Origin: Priestia endophytica DSM 13796 | Lineage (GTDB): Bacteria; Bacillota; Bacilli; Bacillales; Bacillaceae_H | Assembly: GCF_900115845.1 (NCBI RefSeq) | Contig: NZ_FOXX01000003.1 | Location: 138,124 to 202,123, forward strand | Reading direction: 5' to 3' | Length of the DNA stretch: 64,000 nt | In this document: one piece after another, positions 62,872 to 64,000 of the stretch | How positions within the stretch are numbered: the stretch's first letter is position 1 | How the letters are laid out: the number at the start of each line of letters is the position of its first letter | Made by a program: the position numbers and the translations under genes | The notes under the pieces: generated by a model | Seen by the model: only the letters and a program-made list of their open reading frames with translations | Databases searched by the model: none | What the model was told of the DNA's origin: nothing

Positions 62872-63906
62872 CTATACATTTAGAAGAGATTTGTCCCCGA
62901 TCAGTTCTGATACAACTTTAATAATTTTTTCTGGCGTTGGTAAGTATTCATCTTCTAGAGGTGGCGAAAATGGAACAGGGGTGTGTGGACCTGTAATCCG
63001 CTTAATTGGTGCATCTAACATATCGAACGCTTCATCTGCTACAAGTGCCGCAATGTCTGTTGCAACGCTGCATCTTGGGCTTGCTTCATCAACAACAATA
63101 AGGCGGTTTGTTTTTTCAACAGAAGAAAGAATTGTTGCAGAATCAAGTGGTGAGAGGCTACGTGGATCAACAACTTCTGCTTCAATACCGCGTTTTGAAA
63201 GCTGTGCTGCCGCTGTTAGCGCTGTGCCAACTTGTTTTCCAATTGCAACAATTGTTAAATCGCTTCCTTCTCGCTTAATATCTGCTTTACCAAGTGGAAT
63301 TGTGTAATATCCTTCAGGAACTTCTCCTTTTGCATTATATAAAATTTTATCTTCAAAGAAAATAACAGGATCATCATCTTCAATCGCTGACAACAACAGT
63401 CCTTTTGCATCATAGGGGGAAGAAGGAACAACAACTTTAATTCCTGGAATGCTTGTAAATAAAGCATATAAGCTTTGGGAATGCTGTGCTGCTGCTCGAA
63501 ATCCTGCTCCATGTGTTGTGCGGATTGTGACAGGGACTTTTGCTTTTCCACCAAACATGTAGCGAAACTTCGCTCCCTGATTTAACACTTGATCAAGACA
63601 ACATCCGATGAAATCGTTAAACATAAGCTCTGCAACAGGTCTAAGTCCAGTTGCAGCTGCCCCCATTGCTGCCCCAACATATCCTGCTTCTGAAATCGGG
63701 GTGTCTAACACTCGATCTCTCCCAAACTCTTGAACAAGTCCTTTTGTAACCCCAAGAACGCCTCCCCATGCCTCATCATCTTGAAGATGGTCAACTCCTC
63801 CACCACCTGCAATATCCTCTCCAAGCATGATAACGTCTTCATCTTTCCTCATTGCAAGCTGAAGTGCTTCATTAATCGCTTTTGACATTGTTAGTTGTCT
63901 GCTCAT
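62872..63906 (-). CDS. acoB: Acetoin dehydrogenase E1, beta subunit
   Basis: 344 residues. MLGEDIAGGGGVDHLQDD and DTPISEAGYVGAAMGAAATG are E1-beta signatures around the TPP site (Glu at ISEAG). The C-terminal transketolase domain carries VVDPRSLSPLDSATI and VVDEASPRCSVATD. With AcoA it cleaves acetoin and passes the acetyl unit to lipoate. 15 bases after acoA with GGAGGAG in the gap. Confidence 0.92.
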   Translation of the reverse strand: MSRQLTMSKAINEALQLAMRKDEDVIMLGEDIAGGGGVDHLQDDEAWGGVLGVTKGLVQEFGRDRVLDTPISEAGYVGAAMGAAATGLRPVAELMFNDFIGCCLDQVLNQGAKFRYMFGGKAKVPVTIRTTHGAGFRAAAQHSQSLYALFTSIPGIKVVVPSSPYDAKGLLLSAIEDDDPVIFFEDKILYNAKGEVPEGYYTIPLGKADIKREGSDLTIVAIGKQVGTALTAAAQLSKRGIEAEVVDPRSLSPLDSATILSSVEKTNRLIVVDEASPRCSVATDIAALVADEAFDMLDAPIKRITGPHTPVPFSPPLEDEYLPTPEKIIKVVSELIGDKSLLNV

Positions 63907-63921
63907 TTTTCTCTCCTCCTT

Positions 63922-64000
63922 TTAATATGAAACATATACGTCTGTAAACAGCTCTTTTTTATCTGGATATTCGCTGTTTTCAGCAAGTTCTACTGCTCGT
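63922..64000 (-). CDS. acoA: Acetoin dehydrogenase E1, alpha subunit (C-terminal end, partial)
   Basis: Only the last 25 codons are inside the window (AVELAENSEYPDKKELFTDV, then YVSY and stop). Position directly before acoB and the ending fit AcoA. The rest lies beyond the right edge. Confidence 0.75.
   Translation of the reverse strand, partial: RAVELAENSEYPDKKELFTDVYVSY

Overview
The window is low-GC, densely packed DNA of a Bacillaceae-type spore-forming Firmicute, from Bacillus or a near relative such as Priestia (genus is inference). The support is a set of Bacillus-type loci: cysJI, a T-box tyrZ next to a ywaE-like MarR gene, ytbDE/ytcD, yteA, a pucR/puc purine cluster, an acetoin dehydrogenase (aco) operon, a CsgA-like sporulation protein and several Bacillus-only small membrane families. 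Strong AGGAGG-type ribosome sites and U-tailed hairpins between genes are found throughout. No tRNA, rRNA, CRISPR array, intact insertion sequence or prophage was seen.

Layout. 0-8 kb: a frameshifted two-helix micro-gene, a divergent mdaB/LysR pair, serA behind a ZTP riboswitch, a SUFU-domain protein, a patch of decayed genes (truncated membrane protein, broken DUF3231 gene), and an FAD monooxygenase. 8-15.3 kb: cysJ-cysI, then an NAD-salvage locus (Nudix-type regulator, nicotinamidase, nicotinate phosphoribosyltransferase) with two matching candidate operators. 15.5-25 kb: transporters, two CBO0543-type membrane genes flanking an amino-acid permease, an esterase remnant, a DJ-1 protein, T-box tyrZ, a MarR regulator and Hsp20. 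25-38 kb: GIY-YIG protein, DAO oxidase, NhaC antiporter, DMT and MFS transporters, yteA, acyltransferase, a beta-lactamase-fold hydrolase, ytbDE/ytcD and a luciferase-like oxidoreductase. 38-47.4 kb: MgtC, a candidate small RNA next to a sigma-B-type promoter, HAD phosphatase, a split ThrE exporter, an IDEAL protein, EmrE/GntR and a DEAD-box helicase. 47.6-53.4 kb: SLH surface protein, gltT, BdbD, SIMPL and GNAT proteins. 53.4-58.2 kb: pucR-pucK-pucL(broken)-pucM. 58.2-64 kb: acoR and acoLCBA, which runs off the right edge.

How the genes work together. The aco genes oxidise acetoin under the sigma-54 activator AcoR; a cre-like site before acoR suggests CcpA repression by preferred sugars. The puc genes import and break down purines as a nitrogen source; perfect TnrA-type boxes lie before pucR and pucK, but the uricase gene carries a one-base frameshift and its OHCU-decarboxylase domain survives only as a remnant. 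serA is probably tied to one-carbon status through the ZTP riboswitch, tyrZ to uncharged tRNA-Tyr, and NAD salvage to the Nudix regulator.

Most novel-looking signals: the roughly 116-nt structured RNA at 40185-40300 with its own promoter and terminator, the paired 25-bp operators of the NAD-salvage locus, and the two-step decay of pucL. All assignments come from reading the sequence and recalled family knowledge; no searches were run.
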